From: Dehalococcoidia bacterium | GTDB lineage: Bacteria > Chloroflexota > Dehalococcoidia > UBA3495 | Assembly: GCA_028822675.1 (NCBI GenBank) | Contig: JAPKDE010000179.1 | Span: 1 to 5,380, forward strand | Length of the DNA: 5,380 nucleotides | Direction: 5' to 3' | Shown here: positions 1 to 5,380 of the stretch, piece by piece | Layout: the number at the start of each line of letters is the position of its first letter | Numbering within the stretch: position 1 is the first letter of the stretch | The notes under the pieces: model-generated | The model's database searches: none | The model's input: only the letters and a program-made list of their open reading frames with translations | Told to the model about the DNA's origin: nothing | Program-made: the position numbers and the translations under genes

Positions 1-500
1 GAGACCGGCCGGTTCAGGAACGGGGCACCCACCCGGGCGCGCAACATGGTCATCCTTGAGCTTCCGCTGCCACCGTGCGGCAGTCCAATGTTCTCAGCAT
101 TGCCTTGACTATAACCGATGCCATCCTTTAGGCCTTCAGGCGTCTGAGGGCTGGCTAACGCGCTCCAGCCCAGGAACCCGGAAAACTGGGGTGTAGTGAC
201 CGCGTCTTCCGTCAGTACGTCACCTTGCTGATCTAATATGCTAGGCGCCTTCCCGTTCGAACCTGTAGAACCAACGGAGCCAACGTCCTTAACTAGGGGA
301 CCTAATACGTCAGACAGGGGAACCCCCGAGTATGACTGGTAATTGTATAGGGTCGCCTTCTGGTCAATCTGCAGGGGCAGCGTTTGGCCCAACGCCTGGC
401 TCAACGCCATCAAACTGACACCAAAACATGCCCCGAAGGTTCTCAGCCTTCCAGTAAAGATTCCTGTGTTTAACCCTCTTTGTTGAATTGATTGTTTCAT
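1..500 (-). CDS. Secreted protein of unknown function, N-terminal part (cut by left edge)
   Basis: The frame is open from an ATG at 498-500 to the left edge, giving 166 residues of a longer protein. The start begins MKQSIQQRG and is supported by AAGGA nine bases upstream. A Sec signal peptide is likely: a long basic n-region with R8, R18 and R20, a hydrophobic stretch at about residues 22-34, and a probable cleavage near ALG-Q at 36-39. C25 lies inside the hydrophobic part but has no good lipobox, so a lipoprotein is unlikely. The mature part is rich in Gly, Ser, Pro and Thr, with LSDVLGPLVKD near residues 60-70 and a Gly/Ser stretch HGGSGSS near 145. I recognise no domain. It follows the 577-residue gene by 17 bases and is very probably co-transcribed with it. 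It is likely exported and may act with its neighbours at the cell surface; that role is inferred from context only. Confidence 0.8.
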   Translation of the reverse strand, partial: MKQSIQQRGLNTGIFTGRLRTFGACFGVSLMALSQALGQTLPLQIDQKATLYNYQSYSGVPLSDVLGPLVKDVGSVGSTGSNGKAPSILDQQGDVLTEDAVTTPQFSGFLGWSALASPQTPEGLKDGIGYSQGNAENIGLPHGGSGSSRMTMLRARVGAPFLNRPV

Positions 501-509
501 CTCTTGCGA

Positions 510-514
510 TCCTT
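510..514 (-). promoter_or_regulatory. Shine-Dalgarno site for the left-edge gene
   Basis: The minus strand reads AAGGA followed by nine bases and then the ATG at 500. The site lies in the 17-base gap just after the stop codon (518-520) of the upstream gene. It fixes the start of the partial gene and fits translation of a polycistronic message. Confidence 0.65.
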
Positions 515-517
515 AAG

Positions 518-2251
518 TTATTGCGTAGTTAACGTCGCGATATCGCTGATTCGATTGATCACGAACACACCCTTCATGGCGTAGCTCTTTTCGTTGACTG
601 GACCGGCTCCGGCAAGCCCGATAAGAGTCAGTGTTTCCTCGTAGATCCCCGATAATCGTTTGCTGGATCGTGTCAGCGAGTTGAAGTCATTCCCTGAGGT
701 GTTAAAGGTCAGTTTGATGTCACGCTTAATGCTGTAGGACTCGCGTCCCACCGGCTGCCCCGATGCAAAGTCAGCGACCAGGTTGTCGTGGTCCGGGTGG
801 TAGGTGTGGAGGAACGGGTTCGACTCATGGTCGTTATGATCGATCTGCACCGTGGACTGCACCTTCTGCCCCTGTGTCAGGTCACCTGTGCAGGTCCATG
901 GCAGGTTTTGCTCACTCGCCGGCAGGTGAATGGAACTGATTCGCACGGCATTTGCCACTGAACCCGCCAGAAGCAGGTTTTCCCTGGTGGCAATACCGGA
1001 CACATTACCGGGAAGTGTTCCGACATAAACACACTGCATCAGTTTTACATTCGCGGACTGATCCCTGTGCATGATGAGGCGCAACGGATACGGACTGGCC
1101 ACATCACCAAATGTGGTGGAGTCGGCGGAGAGTGAGTGGCGAACCTGTGTTAAACTTGCACTGCCCACCCACAGGCCCTGGTTTGAACCCACCGAACCGC
1201 TCACCGGGATGTCCACCTGTGAGTGTCCCAGCGAATCGGTGAAACGCAGCAGCCCGGCATAAAAAGCACCCTCACCACCCGTCATTGCTGAGCGGTTCAG
1301 GCCCAATACCACTTCCACCTCGGACCCCACCTCGCCAAATGGCTCGAGCACCCAGGCCTGCGGCCCTCCGGATAATGCCGCGTGCGCATAGGTCAGGGTC
1401 GAGGTGTCGAGCGCGCCACGAACCAGCACCGGCGCGGGGCCAGTTATCGCCGGCTCGCCGCCGGGGGGAGTTTCCGAATCCACCCCTGTCAATGTCACCG
1501 TCAGGGCGGCTGATGTCAGGTTGCGCAGGCGCACCCGGTAGCCAGCCAGATTTTCGCCAAAACTGGCCCCGGAAGGGGACTGCAAGCTGACCTCGAACGG
1601 TCCAAAATAACGGTTGAATTTTGTGCCGGAACGAATCCAGAACGCCTGGCCGCGCCTGGCCGTGGTTGTGCGCAGCCCATACACCTGTCCCGGGTTGGTC
1701 GGGCCAAGGTCGCCCCCGGTATAGGAGAAGATCTCCGCCACCCGCAGCAGGTCGCCTGCCTGGTCAAAGTAATCCTCAAGGCTCTTTGGATTGGTTTCCA
1801 CCGACGGAAGACCCAGGAAATTCAGCCCGCTCGTCGTCCACTGGTAAATCGGTGGCACCGGTTTGCCCTTGATATCCCAGGTATAATTCTGGTTGCCACC
1901 CAGCTTGACCAGGTAGGCCGCATTGCCGGGCATTTGCTTGAGAGTGGAGGACGCATCTCCAAGGAGATGCTTCCAGCTTACCCAACGGGACTTTGAATCG
2001 GAGGGGGCGTCTGGGTTTGTCACATATTGCGCCGTAGTGAGGCGGGGCTGCCAAAGCCAGACCTCTTCAACCGGGGTACCATTTGCCAGAGCCTCGATGC
2101 CCGAGTGGGTACTGTTCACGTGCATGTAGACACCATTCCAACCAGGCTCCAGCTCCAGAGACTGCGTCTGCCACTGGCCAAGAGCAAGTGATGAGCCTGT
2201 CAAAAACAGGCAAACTGCCATCCAGCCTTTGTCTAAAAGTATCTTTTTCAT
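518..2251 (-). CDS. Secreted 577-residue protein with WNGVYMHV-type N-terminal domain, function unknown
   Basis: The ATG at 2249-2251 opens a 577-codon frame ending in TAA at 518-520. MKKILLDKGW followed by a hydrophobic stretch to about residue 24 is a Sec signal peptide, with likely cleavage at ALG-Q (25/26). The mature protein starts with LELEPGWNGVYMHVN (32-46) and EVWLWQP (63-69), a pattern I associate from memory with large exported proteins of Verrucomicrobiota. Residues about 215-255 and 325-352 look like beta-sandwich stretches. Residues 471-490 hold a His/Asp-rich motif with H472, H475, H482, H485 and H488. The C-terminal part (about 503-575) has GIYEETLTLIGL and KGVFVINRI, which looks like a conserved terminal strand pattern. 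The mature chain has only two cysteines, C407 and C454, which could form a disulfide outside the cytoplasm. No transmembrane segment or catalytic signature is visible beyond the signal peptide. The start has no well-spaced ribosome site of its own: AAGGA lies 18 bases upstream, and the start overlaps the stop of a short upstream frame as ATGA. Function is unknown; a surface or periplasmic structural or binding role is an inference. Confidence 0.9.
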   Translation of the reverse strand: MKKILLDKGWMAVCLFLTGSSLALGQWQTQSLELEPGWNGVYMHVNSTHSGIEALANGTPVEEVWLWQPRLTTAQYVTNPDAPSDSKSRWVSWKHLLGDASSTLKQMPGNAAYLVKLGGNQNYTWDIKGKPVPPIYQWTTSGLNFLGLPSVETNPKSLEDYFDQAGDLLRVAEIFSYTGGDLGPTNPGQVYGLRTTTARRGQAFWIRSGTKFNRYFGPFEVSLQSPSGASFGENLAGYRVRLRNLTSAALTVTLTGVDSETPPGGEPAITGPAPVLVRGALDTSTLTYAHAALSGGPQAWVLEPFGEVGSEVEVVLGLNRSAMTGGEGAFYAGLLRFTDSLGHSQVDIPVSGSVGSNQGLWVGSASLTQVRHSLSADSTTFGDVASPYPLRLIMHRDQSANVKLMQCVYVGTLPGNVSGIATRENLLLAGSVANAVRISSIHLPASEQNLPWTCTGDLTQGQKVQSTVQIDHNDHESNPFLHTYHPDHDNLVADFASGQPVGRESYSIKRDIKLTFNTSGNDFNSLTRSSKRLSGIYEETLTLIGLAGAGPVNEKSYAMKGVFVINRISDIATLTTQ

Positions 2252-2370
2252 AATCTCATTAATTCAAAATCCTTATTGCCATTGGCAACCAATCCCACGG
2301 CGACTTGGCGGTCCGGGAACGACTTTAACCCCTCAGCCGCCGTAACCGCTTCGTTACCCCCACAGGACAT
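2248..2370 (-). CDS. Possible 40-residue small protein, coupled to the 577-residue gene
   Basis: An ATG at 2368-2370 starts a 40-codon frame (MSCGGNEAVTA... to ...FELMRL) that ends in TGA at 2248-2250. This TGA overlaps the ATG of the next gene as ATGA, a usual arrangement for translational coupling. AAAAAGG lies eight bases upstream of this ATG, a plausible ribosome site; another in-frame ATG six bases earlier is too close to it. The peptide has no signal sequence, no membrane segment and one cysteine, and I recognise no family. The frame is also continuous with that of the preceding S74 gene beyond its TGA stop, so it could instead be a chance open stretch or a relic of a longer C-terminus. 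A coupling leader peptide is another option. No homology could be tested. Confidence 0.35.
   Translation of the reverse strand: MSCGGNEAVTAAEGLKSFPDRQVAVGLVANGNKDFELMRL
2270..2274 (-). promoter_or_regulatory. AAGGA motif upstream of the 577-residue gene, oddly spaced
   Basis: The minus strand reads AAGGA 18 bases before the ATG at 2251, which is too far for a normal Shine-Dalgarno contact. It is 10 bases before an ATG at 2257-2259, which would give only Met-Arg-Leu and then stop at the TGA overlapping the main start. It may place a ribosome for restart at the main ATG, or be chance. Confidence 0.3.
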
Positions 2371-2418
2371 TTTCATTGCCTTTTTGATCGCAACATTTTT
2401 ACTGGCTCCGCCAAGTTT

Positions 2419-3957
2419 TCAATTCCTGAGGCTGCTTAAGTCCCTGTTGCCTTTGCCAATCGAGCTCACCAGTTCCTCCAGCCTGTCCAGCCGATCTGAC
2501 TGCCTGTTGGCAACGGCCAGGTCAGTCTTCAGGCTCGCCATCTCACTCCTGAGCGTTTCCAGTTCCTTCTTGAGCGACTGGTTTTCGCGTGCCAATTCCT
2601 GAACGGAAGCAACCACGACCGGCAGGATGCCATTCACATTCAGGGAAAGTTCATTTTCAACACGTGATTCCTCGCCATTATCCGCCCTGACCACTTCCGG
2701 CAGAATTTCCTGCACGTCCTGGGCGATAAAACCAAGTTGTGTGCCCGGCAGATTGAACATGTCCGGTCTCCATTCGTAGGATACCGGCTTCAATCGAAGC
2801 AAATCCGCCAAGCCATAGTCCAGTTTGTGGATGTTTCGCTTGAGCCTGCGATCCGATGTGACCGTCACATTACCCGCTTTGACGGTTCCTCCATCCAAAT
2901 TGAGGTATAGGGTGCCGTTGCTCGCATTATCTCTTGCCATTATTTCGTTGCCATCAAATCGAATGTGCCCACCACTTGTCGAACCGATCACCAGAACACC
3001 ATAGCTGCCGGTCGTGTTAGCTGTAGTAACATCTGTGGTCGCGTTAAGATGAAGCCAGGATACCGGGGCTCTCGTATTAACGCCAACGTAGCCACTGTTT
3101 CCCTTCAATGTCATCATTGGCTGCCTGGGAAAATCATCGCTGGCTTGCGTGGGATACGCAAAATCGGGTGAAGCATCTGTGTCAATATCAGTTCCCATGC
3201 CGAGAATGATGTCCCCGCTCCCTCTGCCAGAAGCATCGTTGGTATCGGCGACAATAAAAACGGAATTATCGGCTGAGAGAAACAAGCTGTCGCCCGAATG
3301 AATTCCACGATTATAATCGTTTGGGCCCAGGTAAATGTTGCCGTCAACTTGAAGTTTTTGTTTTGGGTCGACCGTCCCGATACCGACGTTTCCATTGGCT
3401 ACTGTTTGCAACGCATTGAAAGGCGCTCCCACAGCGTTCGTGCCGACGATTTTACCGGCCTCATCGGCCCATCGCGCATTCGTCGCGAGGAAAGATAAAG
3501 GAGTAGTCACAAGCCGTAGCCGTGGTGATATCTCCACATCACTCCCTCCCAAAGCCTTCACGGTAATTCCGATGTAGCGATCTGAAACATCAGCACCGGT
3601 GAAGGCAGTCGAAAGTTCACCATGGGGTTCAGCATCCGACGCAACTGCCCCCTCGCCCAGGAGCACGCTGAAATTGCCCTTGTCGATCGTGACTGTCTGC
3701 TGCTCCGCCCAGATGGCAGCGCCACCCTGTTTGGCATTGTAGATGCGAAACACGACATCGTAGTTCACCGGTTCACTATTGCCCAATGGACTGTTGTTGG
3801 CATCCACCAGGTAGCCCTGGTAGGTCATTCGTTCCGGCGGGTTTTTATCTGCCGCCCGCACCACATCCACCTGGCCAAGCGCAAACGCGCCCAAAGCCAG
3901 CATCCCAATTAGTTTAGTTGTTTGTTTCATAATGATCAGTTTAGTTGTTTGTTTCAT
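2419..3957 (-). CDS. Secreted fibre-like protein with C-terminal Peptidase_S74 intramolecular chaperone domain
   Basis: Numbered from the ATG at 3957, the protein has 512 residues and ends in TGA at 2419-2421. A signal peptide is present (hydrophobic GMLALGAFALG, 18-28; likely cleavage near VRA-A, 35/36, or ALG-Q). Residues about 43-160 match the domain often seen at the front of bacterial S74 proteins, running from MTYQGYLVDANNSP through FRIYNAKQGGAAIWAEQ and GNFSVLLGEG to ISPRLRLVTTPLSF. Next come two fibre-type motifs, NVGIGTVDPKQKLQVDGNI (190-208) and YVGVNTRAPVSWLHLNA (290-306). The S74 domain starts at TSDRRLKRNI (367-376) and continues with LLRLKPVSYEW and LGFIAQDVQEILPEVV (408-423). 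S368 and K373 have the five-residue spacing of the known self-cleaving Ser-Lys pair of phage tail spikes and the MYRF proteins. A coiled coil follows at about 450-500. The family trimerises a fibre and then cuts off the chaperone; that behaviour is inferred here. Three starts are possible: TTG 3963, ATG 3957 and ATG 3930. None has a clear ribosome site, and the 3930 start gives the most typical signal peptide. Confidence 0.93.
   Translation of the reverse strand: MKQTTKLIIMKQTTKLIGMLALGAFALGQVDVVRAADKNPPERMTYQGYLVDANNSPLGNSEPVNYDVVFRIYNAKQGGAAIWAEQQTVTIDKGNFSVLLGEGAVASDAEPHGELSTAFTGADVSDRYIGITVKALGGSDVEISPRLRLVTTPLSFLATNARWADEAGKIVGTNAVGAPFNALQTVANGNVGIGTVDPKQKLQVDGNIYLGPNDYNRGIHSGDSLFLSADNSVFIVADTNDASGRGSGDIILGMGTDIDTDASPDFAYPTQASDDFPRQPMMTLKGNSGYVGVNTRAPVSWLHLNATTDVTTANTTGSYGVLVIGSTSGGHIRFDGNEIMARDNASNGTLYLNLDGGTVKAGNVTVTSDRRLKRNIHKLDYGLADLLRLKPVSYEWRPDMFNLPGTQLGFIAQDVQEILPEVVRADNGEESRVENELSLNVNGILPVVVASVQELARENQSLKKELETLRSEMASLKTDLAVANRQSDRLDRLEELVSSIGKGNRDLSSLRN
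3904..3957 (-). repeat. Tandem duplication of the start codon and first codons of the S74 gene
   Basis: Two 27-base units lie side by side (3931-3957 and 3904-3930). Each begins with the same 20 bases, ATGAAACAAACAACTAAACT (3938-3957 and 3911-3930), and then diverges. The period is nine codons, so the frame is kept and the protein begins with MKQTTKLI twice. Either ATG could start translation. A recent slippage or short duplication event is the simplest origin. Confidence 0.9.
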
Positions 3958-3966
3958 TGTCAAAAA

Positions 3967-4014
3967 AGTTTTCAGTTTTCAATTCTCAGTAAAAATTAAA
4001 AGTTCTCAGTTCTC
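3967..4014. repeat. Short heptamer repeats AGTTYTC in the S74 upstream region
   Basis: On the plus strand, AGTTTTC occurs at 3967-3973 and 3974-3980, followed by the variant AATTCTC at 3981-3987. After a 13-base A/T-rich interruption, AGTTCTC occurs at 4001-4007 and 4008-4014. In the direction of transcription the unit is GARAACT. The block starts ten bases before the ATG at 3957 and occupies the place where a ribosome site would be expected. Similar CAGTTCTC strings recur in intergenic DNA of some environmental bacteria, from memory and unverified. Confidence 0.75.
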
Positions 4015-4017
4015 AGT

Positions 4018-4078
4018 TTCGCGTTCCTCGTGTCCATTCGCGGTTCAAAAACTCCTGTTGGTCGTGTTATTTCGTGTT
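4018..4078. repeat. Degenerate TTCGTGTT intergenic repeat elements
   Basis: The plus strand holds five versions of one 8-base element: TTCGCGTT (4018), CTCGTGTC (4027), TTCGCGGT (4037), GTCGTGTT (4061) and TTCGTGTT (4071). Spacings are 9, 10, 24 and 10 bases. The piece CGTGTCCATTCGCGGTT resembles dispersed intergenic repeats I recall from several bacterial phyla. The element fills most of the rest of the 158-base gap between the kelch gene and the S74 gene. No coding role is likely. Confidence 0.55.
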
Positions 4079-4115
4079 TGCACTTTAACTTGCACCTTGC
4101 GACTCCCAAGTCAAT

Positions 4116-5380
4116 CTATTGTTTTCTGTAAAGATGCACCGGAGGCGTGGGATCTATCTCCATCGGCTGGCCAATCACCTGGCCATCTGATTCCCCGCCG
4201 AAAATCAGTATCTGGCTGCCAGTCCACTCAGATGACGAGTCACTGCGAGCTCCGGTGCTGCCGCTCAACGAGCGCCATGTGTCTGTGGCCGGGTTGTAGG
4301 CGTGTGAGTCGGCCAATGAACCGGAGACACCCTCGCCGCCGATGACGACCAACTCGCTCCCGGTCCAAACGGCAGCGTGATTCTCGCGAGCCGCCGGGGC
4401 ACCGGTTGTGCTCATGGCGGCCCATGTGCCACCTTGGCCAACGGCCGGGTCGTAGATGCCTCCGTCGTTTAAATAAGTTCCCCCTTGAATCCCGCCCCAG
4501 ACGATGAGTTTGCTGCCGGTCCAGGCGGCGGCGTGGCCGCTGCGGGCGCTCGGCGCGCCGGTGGTGGTGATGGCAGACCAAGCGGAGGGAACGCCACTCG
4601 TCAAGGCCAGGCTTGCGCCATCGCCCAGCGCGCCGGTGGCACCTTGGCCACCCCATACGAGGACGGTGTCGCCAGCCACCACGGAGGCGGCATCGTACCG
4701 TGCAGCCGGGCCACCACTCGGGTCAACCGTCGCCCAAGCATCCGTCCCGGGATCGTACACTGCACCGTCGTTCAGGATGCCGGTGTTGTTTCGCCCTCCC
4801 CAAACGAGCATGCGCGAGCCGGTCCAGACCGCCGCATTGTTGTAACGTTCACTGGGGGCACCAGTACTGTTCAGAGGCAGCCAGGATTGGTTGGAAGCCT
4901 GATAGCGGCCTCCACCCCCAAGAGGGCCACTGCTCCCGTAGCCGCCCCAGACAATCAACTCGGTGCCGCTCCAGACGGTGGAATGATCAGAGCGCGCGTC
5001 GGGTGCATCAAGCGGAGTGATGGAAGCCCATGTGTCGGTGGCAGGATCGTAGGTCGCGCCGGTACTTAGATAGGTGCCGGAACCAAGGACTCCACCCCAA
5101 ATCGACATCGTGCTGCCGGTCCACGCAGAACCGTGGCCAACCCGCCCGGAAAGAAGCTCGGTGCCGGGAGAAGCACTCCATGAATCTGCAGCAATCGAGA
5201 GGAACTTGACGTAGCCATCACCGGCCAGGCCACTGTCCGAAGAACTGGCAGAGGCAACCACCGCACCCGCAGCAGCACTACCCCCGCTTCCGGCTGGGCC
5301 GGCCGGTCCTTGTGGGCCCTGTGCTCCTGTTGATCCATCTGTTCCTGCCGGGCCTGTTGATCCCTCTGGTCCTGTTGGTC
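4116..5380 (-). CDS. Collagen-like / kelch-repeat beta-propeller protein, C-terminal part (cut by right edge)
   Basis: The frame enters from the right edge and ends in TAG at 4116-4118, giving at least 421 residues; a GTG at 5261 is inside the frame and is not the likely start, because the collagen-like coding continues upstream of it. The visible protein begins with about ten Gly-X-Y triplets (GPE, GST, GPA, GTD and so on), then an Ala/Ser-rich linker. Counting residues from 5261, kelch-type repeats of 47-52 residues begin at R40, R90, R139, R188, R240, R292 and R339. Each carries a pattern like R..H....WTGS.L.VWGG, then YDP.TD.W. The seventh repeat lacks its last strand, and DSWSAS (26-31) near the front could supply it, closing a seven-bladed ring. 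Kelch propellers bind proteins or sugars and also occur in galactose oxidase-type enzymes. I see no copper-site residues to support an oxidase. Export and surface location are likely from the collagen-like part and the neighbours, but the N-terminus is not in the window. The gene is richer in G and C by eye than the S74 gene. Confidence 0.9.
   Translation of the reverse strand, partial: PTGPEGSTGPAGTDGSTGAQGPQGPAGPAGSGGSAAAGAVVASASSSDSGLAGDGYVKFLSIAADSWSASPGTELLSGRVGHGSAWTGSTMSIWGGVLGSGTYLSTGATYDPATDTWASITPLDAPDARSDHSTVWSGTELIVWGGYGSSGPLGGGGRYQASNQSWLPLNSTGAPSERYNNAAVWTGSRMLVWGGRNNTGILNDGAVYDPGTDAWATVDPSGGPAARYDAASVVAGDTVLVWGGQGATGALGDGASLALTSGVPSAWSAITTTGAPSARSGHAAAWTGSKLIVWGGIQGGTYLNDGGIYDPAVGQGGTWAAMSTTGAPAARENHAAVWTGSELVVIGGEGVSGSLADSHAYNPATDTWRSLSGSTGARSDSSSEWTGSQILIFGGESDGQVIGQPMEIDPTPPVHLYRKQ
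4146..5144 (-). repeat. Seven kelch-type repeats, period about 150 bases
   Basis: Units lie at 4995-5144, 4848-4994, 4701-4847, 4545-4700, 4389-4544, 4248-4388, and a shortened one at 4146-4247. Each codes for a W-S/T-G stretch followed by a short beta strand and, in most, a Gly-Gly pair preceded by Trp. The DNA around the WTGS codons is also similar between units (plus strand GCCGGTCCA and variants). Unit 4 (4545-4700) is the most diverged, with VVAGD in place of the WTGS core and no YDP motif. Confidence 0.85.
5283..5380 (-). repeat. Collagen-like Gly-X-Y coding repeat
   Basis: Ten complete triplets are read from 5372 down to 5283: GPE, GST, GPA, GTD, GST, GAQ, GPQ, GPA, GPA, GSG. A further partial triplet runs off the edge. 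Proline at X and Thr, Ala or Gln at Y is typical of bacterial collagen-like proteins, which can form triple helices without hydroxyproline. The full length of the repeat cannot be seen. Confidence 0.9.

Noticed and set aside
2342..2357. Hairpin GTAAC/GTTAC in the gap before the 577-residue gene, considered as part of a riboswitch or terminator
   Set aside because: Short stem, no T run, and no conserved riboswitch core could be recognised; it lies inside the possible small reading frame.
2400..2418. Plus-strand hairpin followed by TTTT
   Set aside because: Stem is about four pairs with a three-base loop and there is no plus-strand gene for it to terminate.
2276..2602. Plus-strand 108-codon frame with a hydrophobic stretch
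   Set aside because: Most of it lies opposite the coiled-coil coding part of the S74 gene, whose heptad pattern produces the Leu/Ser-rich mirror. No ribosome site or recognisable domain.
3960..3965. TTGACA just before the S74 start as a -35 promoter box
   Set aside because: No acceptable -10 box is found at 16-18 bases; the match overlaps the start region and is probably chance.
4097..4115. Small hairpin after the kelch gene stop as a terminator
   Set aside because: The stem GACT/AGTC has only four pairs and no T run follows on the minus strand, so it does not support a terminator.
3932..4345. Plus-strand 137-codon frame across the repeat region
   Set aside because: It runs through intergenic repeats into the antisense of the kelch gene; the translation is low-complexity with no domain.
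4485..5069. Long plus-strand open frame of 194 codons opposite the kelch gene
   Set aside because: It is the mirror of a GC-rich repeated gene, its product is low-complexity and rich in Arg, Gly and Ala, and the minus strand clearly encodes kelch repeats. Other plus-strand frames at 4504-4845 and 4613-5020 are rejected for the same reason.

Overview
All convincing genes in this window lie on the minus strand, so transcription runs from the right edge towards the left. Four large reading frames encode secreted or surface proteins; three show a Sec signal peptide and the fourth is cut by the edge before its N-terminus. I see no metabolic, replication, tRNA, rRNA, transposase or CRISPR content. 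The combination points to Verrucomicrobiota or a neighbouring PVC-type bacterium: an N-terminal 'PGWNGVYMHV' domain, a signal-peptide-bearing S74 (tail-fibre chaperone) protein, collagen-like and kelch repeats, and intergenic repeats of the CAGTTCTC and TTCGTGTT type. This is a judgement from remembered protein families, not from a marker gene.

Layout, in order of transcription: (1) 5380 to 4116, the C-terminal part of a protein with Gly-X-Y collagen-like triplets followed by a kelch-type beta-propeller, cut by the right edge. (2) 3958 to 4115, an intergenic stretch made largely of short repeats: heptamers next to the S74 gene and TTCGTGTT-like elements further out. (3) 3957 to 2419, a secreted protein with a fibre-like body, a C-terminal Peptidase_S74 intramolecular chaperone domain with an intact Ser-Lys pair, and a final coiled coil; its start region is a tandem duplication. 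(4) 2418 to 2252, a short gap holding a possible 40-codon gene whose stop overlaps the next start as ATGA. (5) 2251 to 518, a 577-residue secreted protein of unknown function with a His/Asp-rich motif. (6) 500 to the left edge, the N-terminal 166 residues of another secreted protein, 17 bases downstream of the previous stop.

The common strand, short gaps and shared export signals suggest one operon or a loose cluster for building extracellular or envelope-associated structures. Two neighbours use modules known elsewhere to form homotrimers (collagen triplets, and S74 fibre plus coiled coil), so a surface fibre or adhesion role is reasonable but inferred. No catalytic enzyme can be assigned apart from the predicted self-cleavage of the S74 domain.
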